Shown: positions 25,863 through 32,926 of the stretch, in pieces | Numbering within the stretch: position 1 is the first letter of the stretch | How the letters are laid out: every line of letters starts with the position of its first letter | Source of the DNA: JAEUQQ01 sp963697285 | Lineage (GTDB): Bacteria > Acidobacteriota > Vicinamibacteria > Vicinamibacterales > JAFNAJ01 | Reading direction: 5' to 3' | Assembly (NCBI GenBank): GCA_963697285.1 | Contig: CAVONI010000011.1 | Location: forward strand, 806,001 to 870,000 | DNA: 64,000 bases | Translations under genes and position numbers: made by a program | Notes under the pieces: generated by a model | The model's database searches: none | Told to the model about the DNA's origin: nothing | The model's input: the letters and a program-made list of their open reading frames with translations, nothing else

Positions 25863-27247
25863 CGCGCTGCACCCTGGTGCTGTTCGGCACGCTTGCCGTC
25901 CTGCCGGTCACGGCCCGGGGACAGGCCGAGCACGCCCAGGCCCCCGGCCAGCTCGAGGGCCGGCCGGAACAGTCGCGCTCGTCACCGATCCAGGCGATGA
26001 TCGATGCGGCCGGCGCGGGGTCCCGGATCGAAGTCGCCGCCGGCACCTATGTCGGCGACCTCTTCATCGACCGCCCGCTCACGCTCGTCGGTGTCGGACG
26101 CCCCCGACTGGTCGGGTCCGGCGCCGGCAGCGTGATCCGGGTCCGTGCCGACCGCGTCACGATCGAGGGGTTCGACATCGATGGCCAGCGCGGTGGTGAT
26201 CTCGGGCGTGACTCCGCGGGCATCCACGTCGCGGCCCGCCACGTCGTCATCCGCGACTGTCACATCGTCGAGAGCCTGTTCGGGATCTACCTGCGCGAAG
26301 CGGATGGGGCGGTCGTCGAGCGATCGAGCGTCCGGGGCATCGCCGGGCGCGACCCCGGCGAAAAGGGCTCCGGTGTCCACGCCTACAACATGGTCGACTT
26401 CCGCTTCGACGACAACGTGATCGTGGACGTGCGCGACGGGTTGTTCCTGCAGAACGCGTCACGCGGGCGCCTCTCGCGCAACCACGTCAGCGACGTGCGC
26501 TACGGCCTGCACTACATGTTCTCGGACGACAACGTCTTCGAAGACAACACGTTCGAGCGCGGCGCGGCCGGCAGCGCCATCATGTATTCCGAGCGCATTG
26601 CGTTCAGGCGCAACCGCTTCCTGCGCAATCGCGGGTTCGCCTCGGTGGGCCTGCTGCTGCAGCAGTGCGACGACGTGCTGGCCGAAGACAACCTCATCGC
26701 CGACAATGCGCGTGGTGTCTTCCTCGAGGGCACGCACCGGGTGACACTGCGCGCGAACGTCATCGCGGGCTCGGACGCGGCGCTCGTGATGTTCGACTCG
26801 GCCATGGGCACGCGCATCGAGGGCAACCTGTTCGTGGGCAACATGTCGCCCCTCAACATGGTGGGCAAACGGTCTGACGCGGCGATCACCGGAAACTTCT
26901 GGTCTGACAACAACGAGCCCGACCTCGATGGCGACGGCGTCAGCGACCGCCCCTACCGACTCACGAGCGTGTTCGACCACTTCCGTGGCAACCTTGCAGC
27001 AGCCGACCTCATGGCCGACGGGTTCGCGGGTGCCGCACTCGGGGCCGCCGAACGGGCGTTTCCCATCCTCGCCAGGCCGCCGCTCGCCGACGGCGCGCCG
27101 CTGGCCTTCGCGCCGCGGCTCGACCGTGTGCCCCGCGCCGATGCGGCGGGCACGCGCCAGGTCGGGATGGTACTGGTCAGCGCCGGCATCTCGGTGGGGG
27201 CCGCACTGGTGCTGCTCGGCGGACGCCGCCCGCAGAGGTCGTCATGA
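25859..27247 (+). CDS. nosD: NosD, periplasmic copper-site maturation protein
   Basis: 462 residues from ATG at 25859. A signal peptide (LVLFGTLAVLPVTARGQA) leads to a parallel beta-helix of CASH type with repeated G.Y/N..D...N units: FGIYLREADGAVVERS, GLHYMFSDDNVFEDNTF, GVFLEGTHRVTLRANV and SPLNMVGKRSDAAITGNFWSDN, the last two being typical of NosD. A DLDGDGVSDRPYRL segment and a C-terminal hydrophobic helix (VGMVLVSAGISVGAALVLLGG) follow. With NosF and NosY it forms the ABC system supplying sulfur or another factor for CuZ assembly. Confidence 0.92.
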   Translation: MTRCTLVLFGTLAVLPVTARGQAEHAQAPGQLEGRPEQSRSSPIQAMIDAAGAGSRIEVAAGTYVGDLFIDRPLTLVGVGRPRLVGSGAGSVIRVRADRVTIEGFDIDGQRGGDLGRDSAGIHVAARHVVIRDCHIVESLFGIYLREADGAVVERSSVRGIAGRDPGEKGSGVHAYNMVDFRFDDNVIVDVRDGLFLQNASRGRLSRNHVSDVRYGLHYMFSDDNVFEDNTFERGAAGSAIMYSERIAFRRNRFLRNRGFASVGLLLQQCDDVLAEDNLIADNARGVFLEGTHRVTLRANVIAGSDAALVMFDSAMGTRIEGNLFVGNMSPLNMVGKRSDAAITGNFWSDNNEPDLDGDGVSDRPYRLTSVFDHFRGNLAAADLMADGFAGAALGAAERAFPILARPPLADGAPLAFAPRLDRVPRADAAGTRQVGMVLVSAGISVGAALVLLGGRRPQRSS

Positions 27248-28602
27248 TCGCCTTCGAGCAGTTCAGCAAGCAATTCGGAACGCACCTGGCCGTCGATGCC
27301 CTCACGCTGTCGATCGAGGCCGGTTCGGTCGTCGCCCTGCTCGGCCCGAACGGTTCGGGCAAGACCACGTCGTTGAAGGCCGCGGCCGGTCTCGTCCGGC
27401 CCTCGTCGGGTCGGGTGGTGCTCGGGACGCCCGGCGTGCCCGCCACCGATCCACAGGCACGGCATTGCGTGTCGTTTCTGCCGCAGAAGGTGACATTCCC
27501 TGACGCCCTGACCGGGCTTGAAGTCGCGACGTTCTACGGCGCGCTGCGGGCGGCAGCACCTGGGCGCGTGGCGGACGTGCTTGCCTTCGCCGCGCTCAAC
27601 GGGGCGAGCCGACGCGCGGTCAGCACGTATTCGGGGGGGATGGTGCAGCGGCTGGGACTCGCCGTCGCCCTCCTGCCCAACGCACCCGCGATCCTGCTCG
27701 ACGAACCGACTGCCGCGCTCGATCCCGAGGGCCTCGACGCGTTCTACCGGCTCGTGGACGCGCACCAGACCCAGGGGCGCACCGTCCTGTTCACATCACA
27801 CCAACTCGGCGACGTCGAGCGTCTGGCCGACCGCGTCGCCATTCTCGTCTCGGGCCGCCTCGTCGCGTCGCTCTCGAAGGAGGAGCTTGCCCGTCAGCTC
27901 GCAGACCGCGGGTCGATGCGCGTGCGCGTCGAGGCACACACGTCGGGATTGCTCGAACGTGTGCAGCGCATCGCTCCCGAGGCGACATGGCAAGGAAGTG
28001 AGCTGGTGGTACCTGGTGCAGCAACGCTCCGCGCGCACGTCATCGCCGAGATGCAGGCAGCAGGCGCGTCGATCGTCTCGCTGACAGCCGAAGAAGGTCG
28101 GCTCGACGCGTTCTATCGCGAGCTGGTACCACGGAGGTGCCGAGTGACCAACTGGCGCAAGGCCATCACCGCAACGGTCGCCCTTGCCGCGCTGACGGCA
28201 TGTGGCGGCAGCGCCGTGGGGCCAGCCGAAATCGACACCAGGCACGACGCCTGCCGATTCTGCCGCATGACCGTGTCTGACCTGCGCTTCGCCGCGCAGG
28301 TTGTCGCGCCTGGCGACGAGCCGCTCGCGTTCGACGACCTGGGCTGTCTCGCGTCGTACCTCACGGGACGACAGGCGTTGCGCTCCGACGCGGTCGTGTT
28401 CGTCGCCGACCATCGTACACGCGAGTGGGTGCGCGCCGACGCGGCCACGTTCACGAGAGTCACATCCCTGGAGACTCCCATGAGCTCGCACATGATTGCG
28501 CATCGCGACGCAGCATCACGTGACGCCGATCCCGATGCGCGCGGGGGGACGGCACTGTCGCTCGGAGACATCGTCCCGGGCGGGAAGGGACCGACGCCAT
28601 GA
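27244..28602 (+). CDS. nosF: NosF ABC ATPase; frame continues without stop through nosL
   Basis: Residues 1-300 form the ATPase: Walker A LLGPNGSGKTTS, signature YSGGMVQRLGLA, Walker B AILLDEPTAALD and the switch histidine in LFTSHQLGD, then a C-terminal segment ending near LDAFYRELVP. No stop codon occurs before the lipoprotein gene, so the literal ORF is 452 residues with a signal peptide in its middle. A cytoplasmic ATPase fused to an exported lipoprotein makes little sense; more probably a small indel or stop loss removed the NosF terminus (another frame gives a GAG-TGA stop overlapping the GTG of nosL). It pairs with NosD and NosY. ATG overlaps the nosD end by four bases. Confidence 0.9.
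   Translation: MIAFEQFSKQFGTHLAVDALTLSIEAGSVVALLGPNGSGKTTSLKAAAGLVRPSSGRVVLGTPGVPATDPQARHCVSFLPQKVTFPDALTGLEVATFYGALRAAAPGRVADVLAFAALNGASRRAVSTYSGGMVQRLGLAVALLPNAPAILLDEPTAALDPEGLDAFYRLVDAHQTQGRTVLFTSHQLGDVERLADRVAILVSGRLVASLSKEELARQLADRGSMRVRVEAHTSGLLERVQRIAPEATWQGSELVVPGAATLRAHVIAEMQAAGASIVSLTAEEGRLDAFYRELVPRRCRVTNWRKAITATVALAALTACGGSAVGPAEIDTRHDACRFCRMTVSDLRFAAQVVAPGDEPLAFDDLGCLASYLTGRQALRSDAVVFVADHRTREWVRADAATFTRVTSLETPMSSHMIAHRDAASRDADPDARGGTALSLGDIVPGGKGPTP
28144..28602 (+). CDS. nosL: NosL-like copper chaperone lipoprotein
   Basis: 152 residues starting at GTG 28144, with GGAGG at 28133-28137. The N terminus is a lipoprotein signal (KAITATVALAALTACGG, lipobox LTAC). The mature part has the NosL metal site CRFCRMTV and the region LAFDDLGCLASYL, typical of outer-membrane copper chaperones that deliver Cu(I) to NosZ. 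The reading frame is continuous with nosF upstream, but the ribosome site and signal peptide argue for separate translation. Its stop overlaps the nosY start. Confidence 0.8.
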   Translation: MTNWRKAITATVALAALTACGGSAVGPAEIDTRHDACRFCRMTVSDLRFAAQVVAPGDEPLAFDDLGCLASYLTGRQALRSDAVVFVADHRTREWVRADAATFTRVTSLETPMSSHMIAHRDAASRDADPDARGGTALSLGDIVPGGKGPTP

Positions 28603-29447
28603 CGCGCGCGCGCGCCACGTGGACGACGATCAGGTTGTGCGCAGAACAGGAGCGGCAGCTCGCCGTGCGCTCCCGCCTCGTGATGATCTTCGCCGTGATG
28701 TTCGCCGCCCTGGCGCTGGCGGTCGGCGGGGCTGGGTACATCCTGACCGGCGGCCAGGGAGTGCAGGACTTTGCGCGCACGGCCGTGTCGCTCGTGCAGT
28801 TGGTGCTGCTGCTCGTCCCGCTGACCTCGCTGCTCATGAGCGTGATGGCGCTCACGCCGGATCGAGGCGCGGCCGAACTGCTCTACTCGCAGCCCGTGTC
28901 ACGCGGCGCCGTGCTCACGGGCAAACTCCTCGGGCTGTTCGAGGCGCTCACGGCCGCGCAGTTGATCGGGTTCGGCGCATCGGGGGCGGTCATCTTCTGG
29001 GAAGCCGGCAGCGACGGCGTCGGTGCATTCCTCGTTCTCGTGCTCGGTTCGCTCGCACTCACCGGCGTGTTCCTCGGTCTCGGTGCGCTCGTGGCCTGCA
29101 CGAACCTCGCGCGCCGTGCGCGCGCGTTGTCTGTCGCGCTCGTCGTGTGGTTCGCCGCCGTGGTGCTCTTCGACGTCGCCGCCCTGGGGATTGCGTCGAT
29201 GCTGCGATCGGGCACCGCGTCGCGGGTCCTCATCGGGGCCGTCGTGGTCAACCCGGTCGATGCCGTCCGCACCGGAACGCTGCTGGCCATCGAGGGCGAC
29301 GCGGCCTTTGGCGCCGCATCGCTCGCGTTCTTCAGGGTGCTCGGCGGGTCGACGGCGGCGGCGTTCGTTCTCGGAACCTCGATCGTCGCCTGGCTCGTGT
29401 TCCCTGCGCTCCTCGCCGGCCGGGCGCTGCAGCGGGCCGACCTGTAG
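28599..29447 (+). CDS. nosY: NosY, ABC-2 type permease of the nos maturation system
   Basis: 282 residues with six hydrophobic segments. It starts ATG at 28599, overlapping the previous stop. The first helix follows a charged lead (EQERQLAVRSRLVMIFAVMFAALALAVGG); later come PLTSLLMSVMALTPDRGAAELLYSQPVSR, the family's ELLLSQPVsR region, and VLIGAVVVNPVDAVRTGTLLA, which matches NosY (NP.d..R...L). It forms the membrane part of the NosDFY transporter. It is the last gene of the operon, followed by a GC hairpin of the repeat family and a tandem repeat. Confidence 0.92.
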   Translation: MTRARATWTTIRLCAEQERQLAVRSRLVMIFAVMFAALALAVGGAGYILTGGQGVQDFARTAVSLVQLVLLLVPLTSLLMSVMALTPDRGAAELLYSQPVSRGAVLTGKLLGLFEALTAAQLIGFGASGAVIFWEAGSDGVGAFLVLVLGSLALTGVFLGLGALVACTNLARRARALSVALVVWFAAVVLFDVAALGIASMLRSGTASRVLIGAVVVNPVDAVRTGTLLAIEGDAAFGAASLAFFRVLGGSTAAAFVLGTSIVAWLVFPALLAGRALQRADL

Positions 29448-29453
29448 GATCCC

Positions 29454-29475
29454 GGGCCGCACTGGGGTGCGGCCC
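29454..29475 (+). repeat. GGGCCGCA hairpin repeat, probable operon terminator
   Basis: GGGCCGCA-CTGGGG-TGCGGCCC, perfect 8-bp stem, seven bases after the nosY stop. It belongs to the same family as 16842-16899 and 17596-17617 (consensus GGCCGCACTGGGGTGCGGCC). Confidence 0.6.
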
Positions 29476-29481
29476 CTACAT

Positions 29482-29541
29482 CCGATCACACACGACTGCA
29501 CCCGATCGCGCACGCCTGCACCCGATCGCGGACCCTGTCAC
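29482..29541. repeat. Three 20-bp tandem units
   Basis: Three consecutive units of the form CCGATCRCNNACNCTGYCAC (29482-29501, 29502-29521, 29522-29541), each sharing CCGATC at the start and CTG(C/T)(A)C near the end. They lie between the nosY hairpin and the convergent glycosidase-like gene. Confidence 0.6.
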
Positions 29542-29584
29542 GCCAGACGCGGGGGCTCACGGTGCGGCGCGCGACATGATCGCG

Positions 29585-31171
29585 TCACGGAAGCACGACG
29601 CGCGCGACCCGGCCGGCGACAACTTCGACATGCGTGTGTGACGACGACTCGCCACGGCCGTCGCCGAACCGTACGCGGTACCGGCCAGGCTTCAAGCCCG
29701 TCGCGCCGAACCAGCCGTTGCCGTCGGCCACCACGGTCAGCGTACGGCGGAACAGGGGGAACCCCGCCCGCTTGATCTTCACCAGGGTGCCGTCGGCCAC
29801 CATCGGAGTCCGGCCCGACACGGCGCCCCTGGTCGGCTGCGCGATCCAGGACAGCGTCGGGAACGGCGCCGGCCGCACGAACGCTGGCGGCACGCCGCCT
29901 GCGCCGTCTGTGAGGAACGCGAACCGGTCCGGCCCCGTCGCCGCAACGTCGGCAAGTGACGGAGGCTCCGTCGTCGGCACCACCTGCGCGGGCAACTGCG
30001 GGCTGGCGTACGAGTAGAACGACACCCCCAGCAGGCGGCCTGTGCCGTCTGCACGCCGAGCGCGCGAGACCTGCGCCAGGAGGTCGGTCGGCGCATTCCG
30101 GTACGCCCCGAGTCCGGCGACGATGGCGCGGCCGTGCGTGTGCGCCTTCTCCCAGCGCAGCCAGCCGTCGAACCATCCGCGCACGCGGTCGTCGGTCTCG
30201 CGGGCGTAGTTCATCGGCACGGCGATGTCGATCAGGCCGGCCTGCAGCCATCCATGCCAGTCCTGGAACACGCGCTGCATCGGTGCCGCCTCTGCGAAGT
30301 CGCGCTCGTCCGTCGGAGGCTCGCCCCAGGGAATGACCGCAGAACTGATCACAATGCCCGGCTTGACGGCCTTCGCCTCGAGTGCAACCCGACGCACGAG
30401 GTGCGTGACTTGCTGGCGCCGCCACGCCGTCCATGCAGGGTCGTCAGGCGGAGGCACATCAGCACGTCGGTGCGCCGCCTGGAAACGACGCACGCTCACG
30501 GCGTTGTACCCGACCGCGGCGCCGCGCGCCGTGCGCTCGTCAGTCTCCGGGTAGCGGATGTAATCGAAGTGCACGCCATCCACGTCGTAGTCACGCACCA
30601 GCGACACGTAGACGTTGGCCAGGTACTCGGCAGCGGCCGGGTGACCCGGGTCGAGGAAGTAACCGACGGGGAACTTGTGCTCTCCCGTGGGGGACGCGGT
30701 GAACCAGTTGTCGTCGCCCGGCTGGTGTGGCCCGTGACGGTTGAACAGGTGACGCGGATCCTGCGGAGGCGCTTCGTCGCGCCACGTGGGCATCGCGTTG
30801 ACCCACGCGTGCACGCTGAGGCCTGCGTGATGACCGCGTTCGACGATGTAGGCGAGCGCATCGAACGCTGGATCGTAGGCCGGATCGCCAAGCGGCGGCT
30901 CGAGGCTCTTCGTGTAGAGCACATCACCGCGGCGACGCACCTGCACGAACAGTGTGTTGAGGTGCCCCCGCCGCGCCGTCGCGATGAGTTCGTCGGCTTC
31001 TGCAGGCGACCGGATGCCCGCGTGGAACGCATCGACCCACAGCGCGCGCACTTCGGCTGGATCCTGTGCCGGCGCGGAGCCGGCCGGCTGGCCCGACGCG
31101 GTCGAGACACCGGCACGTGCGATGAAGAGGGCAATCAGGCATGACGCAACCGCGCGAGGTATCGCAGACAT
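29585..31171 (-). CDS. Exported glycoside-hydrolase-like (GHL10/DUF187) protein
   Basis: 528 residues from ATG at 31171, chosen because MSAIPRAVASCLIALFIARAGVSTASG is a signal peptide of standard form; the 26-residue extension upstream is not. The mature part opens with EVRALWVDAFH, then LNTLFVQVRRRGDVLY, GLSVHAWVNAMPTW, RDYDVDGVHFDYIRYP and DIAVPMNYAR, the TIM-barrel landmarks of the glycosyl-hydrolase-like 10 family (uncharacterised, some peptidoglycan-related). After residue 430 a C-terminal beta module resembles a Fn3/Ig-like domain (TPMVADGTLVKIKRAGF...GLKPGRYRVRF). It is likely secreted or periplasmic and acts on polysaccharide. Single gene, convergent with the nos operon. Confidence 0.85.
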   Translation of the reverse strand: MSAIPRAVASCLIALFIARAGVSTASGQPAGSAPAQDPAEVRALWVDAFHAGIRSPAEADELIATARRGHLNTLFVQVRRRGDVLYTKSLEPPLGDPAYDPAFDALAYIVERGHHAGLSVHAWVNAMPTWRDEAPPQDPRHLFNRHGPHQPGDDNWFTASPTGEHKFPVGYFLDPGHPAAAEYLANVYVSLVRDYDVDGVHFDYIRYPETDERTARGAAVGYNAVSVRRFQAAHRRADVPPPDDPAWTAWRRQQVTHLVRRVALEAKAVKPGIVISSAVIPWGEPPTDERDFAEAAPMQRVFQDWHGWLQAGLIDIAVPMNYARETDDRVRGWFDGWLRWEKAHTHGRAIVAGLGAYRNAPTDLLAQVSRARRADGTGRLLGVSFYSYASPQLPAQVVPTTEPPSLADVAATGPDRFAFLTDGAGGVPPAFVRPAPFPTLSWIAQPTRGAVSGRTPMVADGTLVKIKRAGFPLFRRTLTVVADGNGWFGATGLKPGRYRVRFGDGRGESSSHTHVEVVAGRVARVVLP

Positions 31172-31209
31172 GGCGCCGACACTGTGCGCCAACCGGCGGC
31201 CCGCGCACA

Positions 31210-31387
31210 AGGGCGCTGGAGGAGTACGCCAACGGGCTCTTCCAGGCAAGGGCGGACGCCGGGGCGGGTCGGGGCGATCGTCGGGCGGGAGTTCGTGGTC
31301 GAGCAGCAGCTCAGGTCGAGCAGTTCGTCGTCGAGCAGTTTCGGCGGCGGCTCTTCAGGCGGCGGGGGTGCCAGCGGGCGCTGGTGA
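31210..31387 (+). pseudogene. C-terminal remnant of a TPM (YgcG)-domain protein
   Basis: Frame-shifted low-complexity tail. One frame reads LEEYANGLFQ, another GKGGRRGGSGRSSGGSSWSS, a third ends SSSSSFGGGSSGGGGASGRW with a stop at 31385-31387. The order Gly/Arg, Ser run, GGGSSGGGGASG(S/R)W-stop is the characteristic C terminus of YgcG/TPM membrane-associated phosphatase-like proteins. The N-terminal signal and TPM domain are missing, apparently cut off at the start of the neighbouring glycosidase-like gene. Low complexity lowers confidence. Confidence 0.4.
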
Positions 31388-31502
31388 CGCCTGTCGTGTG
31401 CCATCGGGCGCCGGCATACGACCGCGGGACGCCGAAAATGGGTATGCTTCCCGCAGCGGGTGATGCCGCACACAGGGGGCATCCGACCCGAGGAGAAGCC
31501 AC

Positions 31503-31967
31503 ATGCCCCAGTGGACACGCATCGCCGTCATCCCCGCGGTCATCGTTGTCGCCGCGACGCTCACCGGAGGGGCGGCGCGTGGCGAGGGCCAGGATCCTGT
31601 GAGCACCGTTGACCTGGTGCAGGCCCAGCTCACCGTCCCACCGAAAGTCACTCCCGGCAAGCGCTTCATGGTGCTCGACACCGTCGAGAACGTCGGCGAG
31701 ATGGGGGCGCCGATGACCGTGACCGGCTTCTGCCTGGCGAAGGACGACGTCTGCCGCGACACCGATCTCAAGTTCGCGGCCCGCCGCGTGCCCGCGCTCG
31801 CGCCGGGCGCGTCGAACTCGGCCGAGTCACCGATCTTGCTGCCGGCGACCGTCGCGCCCGGCACGTACTTCCTCGTCGTGACCGCGAACGCGAACAACGA
31901 CGTCCAGGAACGGACGCGCGGCAACAACGTGCGGGCCTCGGCCATCGAGGTCACCGCAAAGAAGTGA
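31503..31967 (+). CDS. Secreted CARDB-like Ig-fold protein
   Basis: 154 residues with a signal peptide (IAVIPAVIVVAATLTGGAARG). The mature domain reads VDLVQAQLTVPPKVTPGKRFMV, DTVENVGEMGAPMTVTGFCL, then RVPALAPGASNS and PGTYFLVVTANANNDVQERTRGNN, which is the CARDB pattern (n.G......V.N.G......s......yl.d...D.....E..e.NN). Such domains mediate adhesion or protein contacts outside the cell. AGGAG lies ten bases before the ATG. One isolated cysteine pair (CLAKDDVC) may form a disulfide. Confidence 0.75.
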   Translation: MPQWTRIAVIPAVIVVAATLTGGAARGEGQDPVSTVDLVQAQLTVPPKVTPGKRFMVLDTVENVGEMGAPMTVTGFCLAKDDVCRDTDLKFAARRVPALAPGASNSAESPILLPATVAPGTYFLVVTANANNDVQERTRGNNVRASAIEVTAKK

Positions 31968-31969
31968 CC

Positions 31970-32000
31970 GCGCGCGCCGCCCTCGTGGCACGGCGCGCGC
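31970..32000. terminator. Convergent hairpin between CARDB and lipase genes
   Basis: GCGCGCGCCG and CGGCGCGCGC form a perfect 10-bp stem with an 11-base loop, directly after the CARDB stop and 20 bases before the end of the opposing lipase gene. It could serve both strands. Confidence 0.5.
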
Positions 32001-32020
32001 TGCGAGACCAGGCGGGCGTC

Positions 32021-32926
32021 TCACGCCGTCAAGGCGGCGTGAATGCGCCTCGCGACCTCCTTGTCATCGAGGTAGCCGGAGATCCCGTGCCGGTTGTCGG
32101 TGCGGTTCTTGACGTCGGTCTTGTTCTCGATGGCCGGGTTGGCGGGATCCAGGGGGAACGCCCTGGTGTTGAGCGGATAGAGCGACACCACGTCGCGCTC
32201 GTCCATCGCGTTGAACCATCCGCCGGCGCACTCCGGGCACCGCAGGGGTCCCATCCCGCTCACCGTCTTCCTGATCTCGGTCACCGCCAGCGGTGAACCG
32301 ACGGTGATGAACAGCGGGACCTTCCACCCTCGCTTGTGCCCCTCGCGCCGCAGCACGTTGTACGCGACCACCGTGCCGAGCGAGTGGCTCACGACGACGG
32401 TCTCGACGCCGGGTTTGAAGGCCTGGCACACGCCTTCGTCAATCTCCGCCTGGATGCCCGGGTTCTTGAGGTACTTGTAGACGTCCTTCGTCAGCAGCGC
32501 GATGCTGGCGCCGCTCCCGTGCGGGACGAAGCGATCGAACGCCTTCAGGATGCCCTGCACCCAGCCCCAGTTCTGCGGGCCACGATCGACGACCTCCTGC
32601 CCCACCGCCTCTGCCAGTTGCTCGTCGGTGATGCCGGCCTGCTGCCGCATCTCCTCGAGCACCGCCTTCGTGAACCGCGCCTCATCGTCCGACGCCCCAT
32701 CGCCACGCACGACGACGTCGGCGGCATTGTCGGCCGACAGGCCCTCGACCATCTGGATCAGCGTGTCGCCGTAGTACGGGAAGCGGACGTCGGGTTCGGG
32801 GATCGGCAGCGTCAGGCCGCTCTTGCCGAGCCCTTCGTCGAGCGCATCGAGCCATTCGGCCTTGAGCGCGATCGAGTCCTTGTTCTGCTGCGAGCGTCCG
32901 TGAATCAGTACGAGCTGCCTGGCCAT
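32021..32926 (-). CDS. Alpha/beta hydrolase (lipase-like) coupled to a caspase-like gene
   Basis: 301 residues from ATG at 32926; GGAGG lies six bases upstream inside the caspase gene and the start overlaps its stop as TGATG. An alpha/beta hydrolase is indicated by an opening strand with oxyanion turn (RQLVLIHGRSQQ), the nucleophile elbow VVVSHSLGTVVAYNVL (G-x-S-x-G variant with Ser in SHSLG) and a late FITVGSPLAVTEI strand (the SP-L of PGAP1/lipase-like hydrolases). C-terminal CPECAGGWFNAMDERDVVSLYPL holds a CxxC pair, and GISGYLDD provides a candidate catalytic His in NRHGISGY. No signal peptide is seen. The substrate is unknown; an esterified lipid is the likely class. Confidence 0.75.
   Translation of the reverse strand: MARQLVLIHGRSQQNKDSIALKAEWLDALDEGLGKSGLTLPIPEPDVRFPYYGDTLIQMVEGLSADNAADVVVRGDGASDDEARFTKAVLEEMRQQAGITDEQLAEAVGQEVVDRGPQNWGWVQGILKAFDRFVPHGSGASIALLTKDVYKYLKNPGIQAEIDEGVCQAFKPGVETVVVSHSLGTVVAYNVLRREGHKRGWKVPLFITVGSPLAVTEIRKTVSGMGPLRCPECAGGWFNAMDERDVVSLYPLNTRAFPLDPANPAIENKTDVKNRTDNRHGISGYLDDKEVARRIHAALTA

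Noticed and set aside
29482..29541. CRISPR array
   Set aside because: Three contiguous 20-bp units without spacers and no cas genes nearby.
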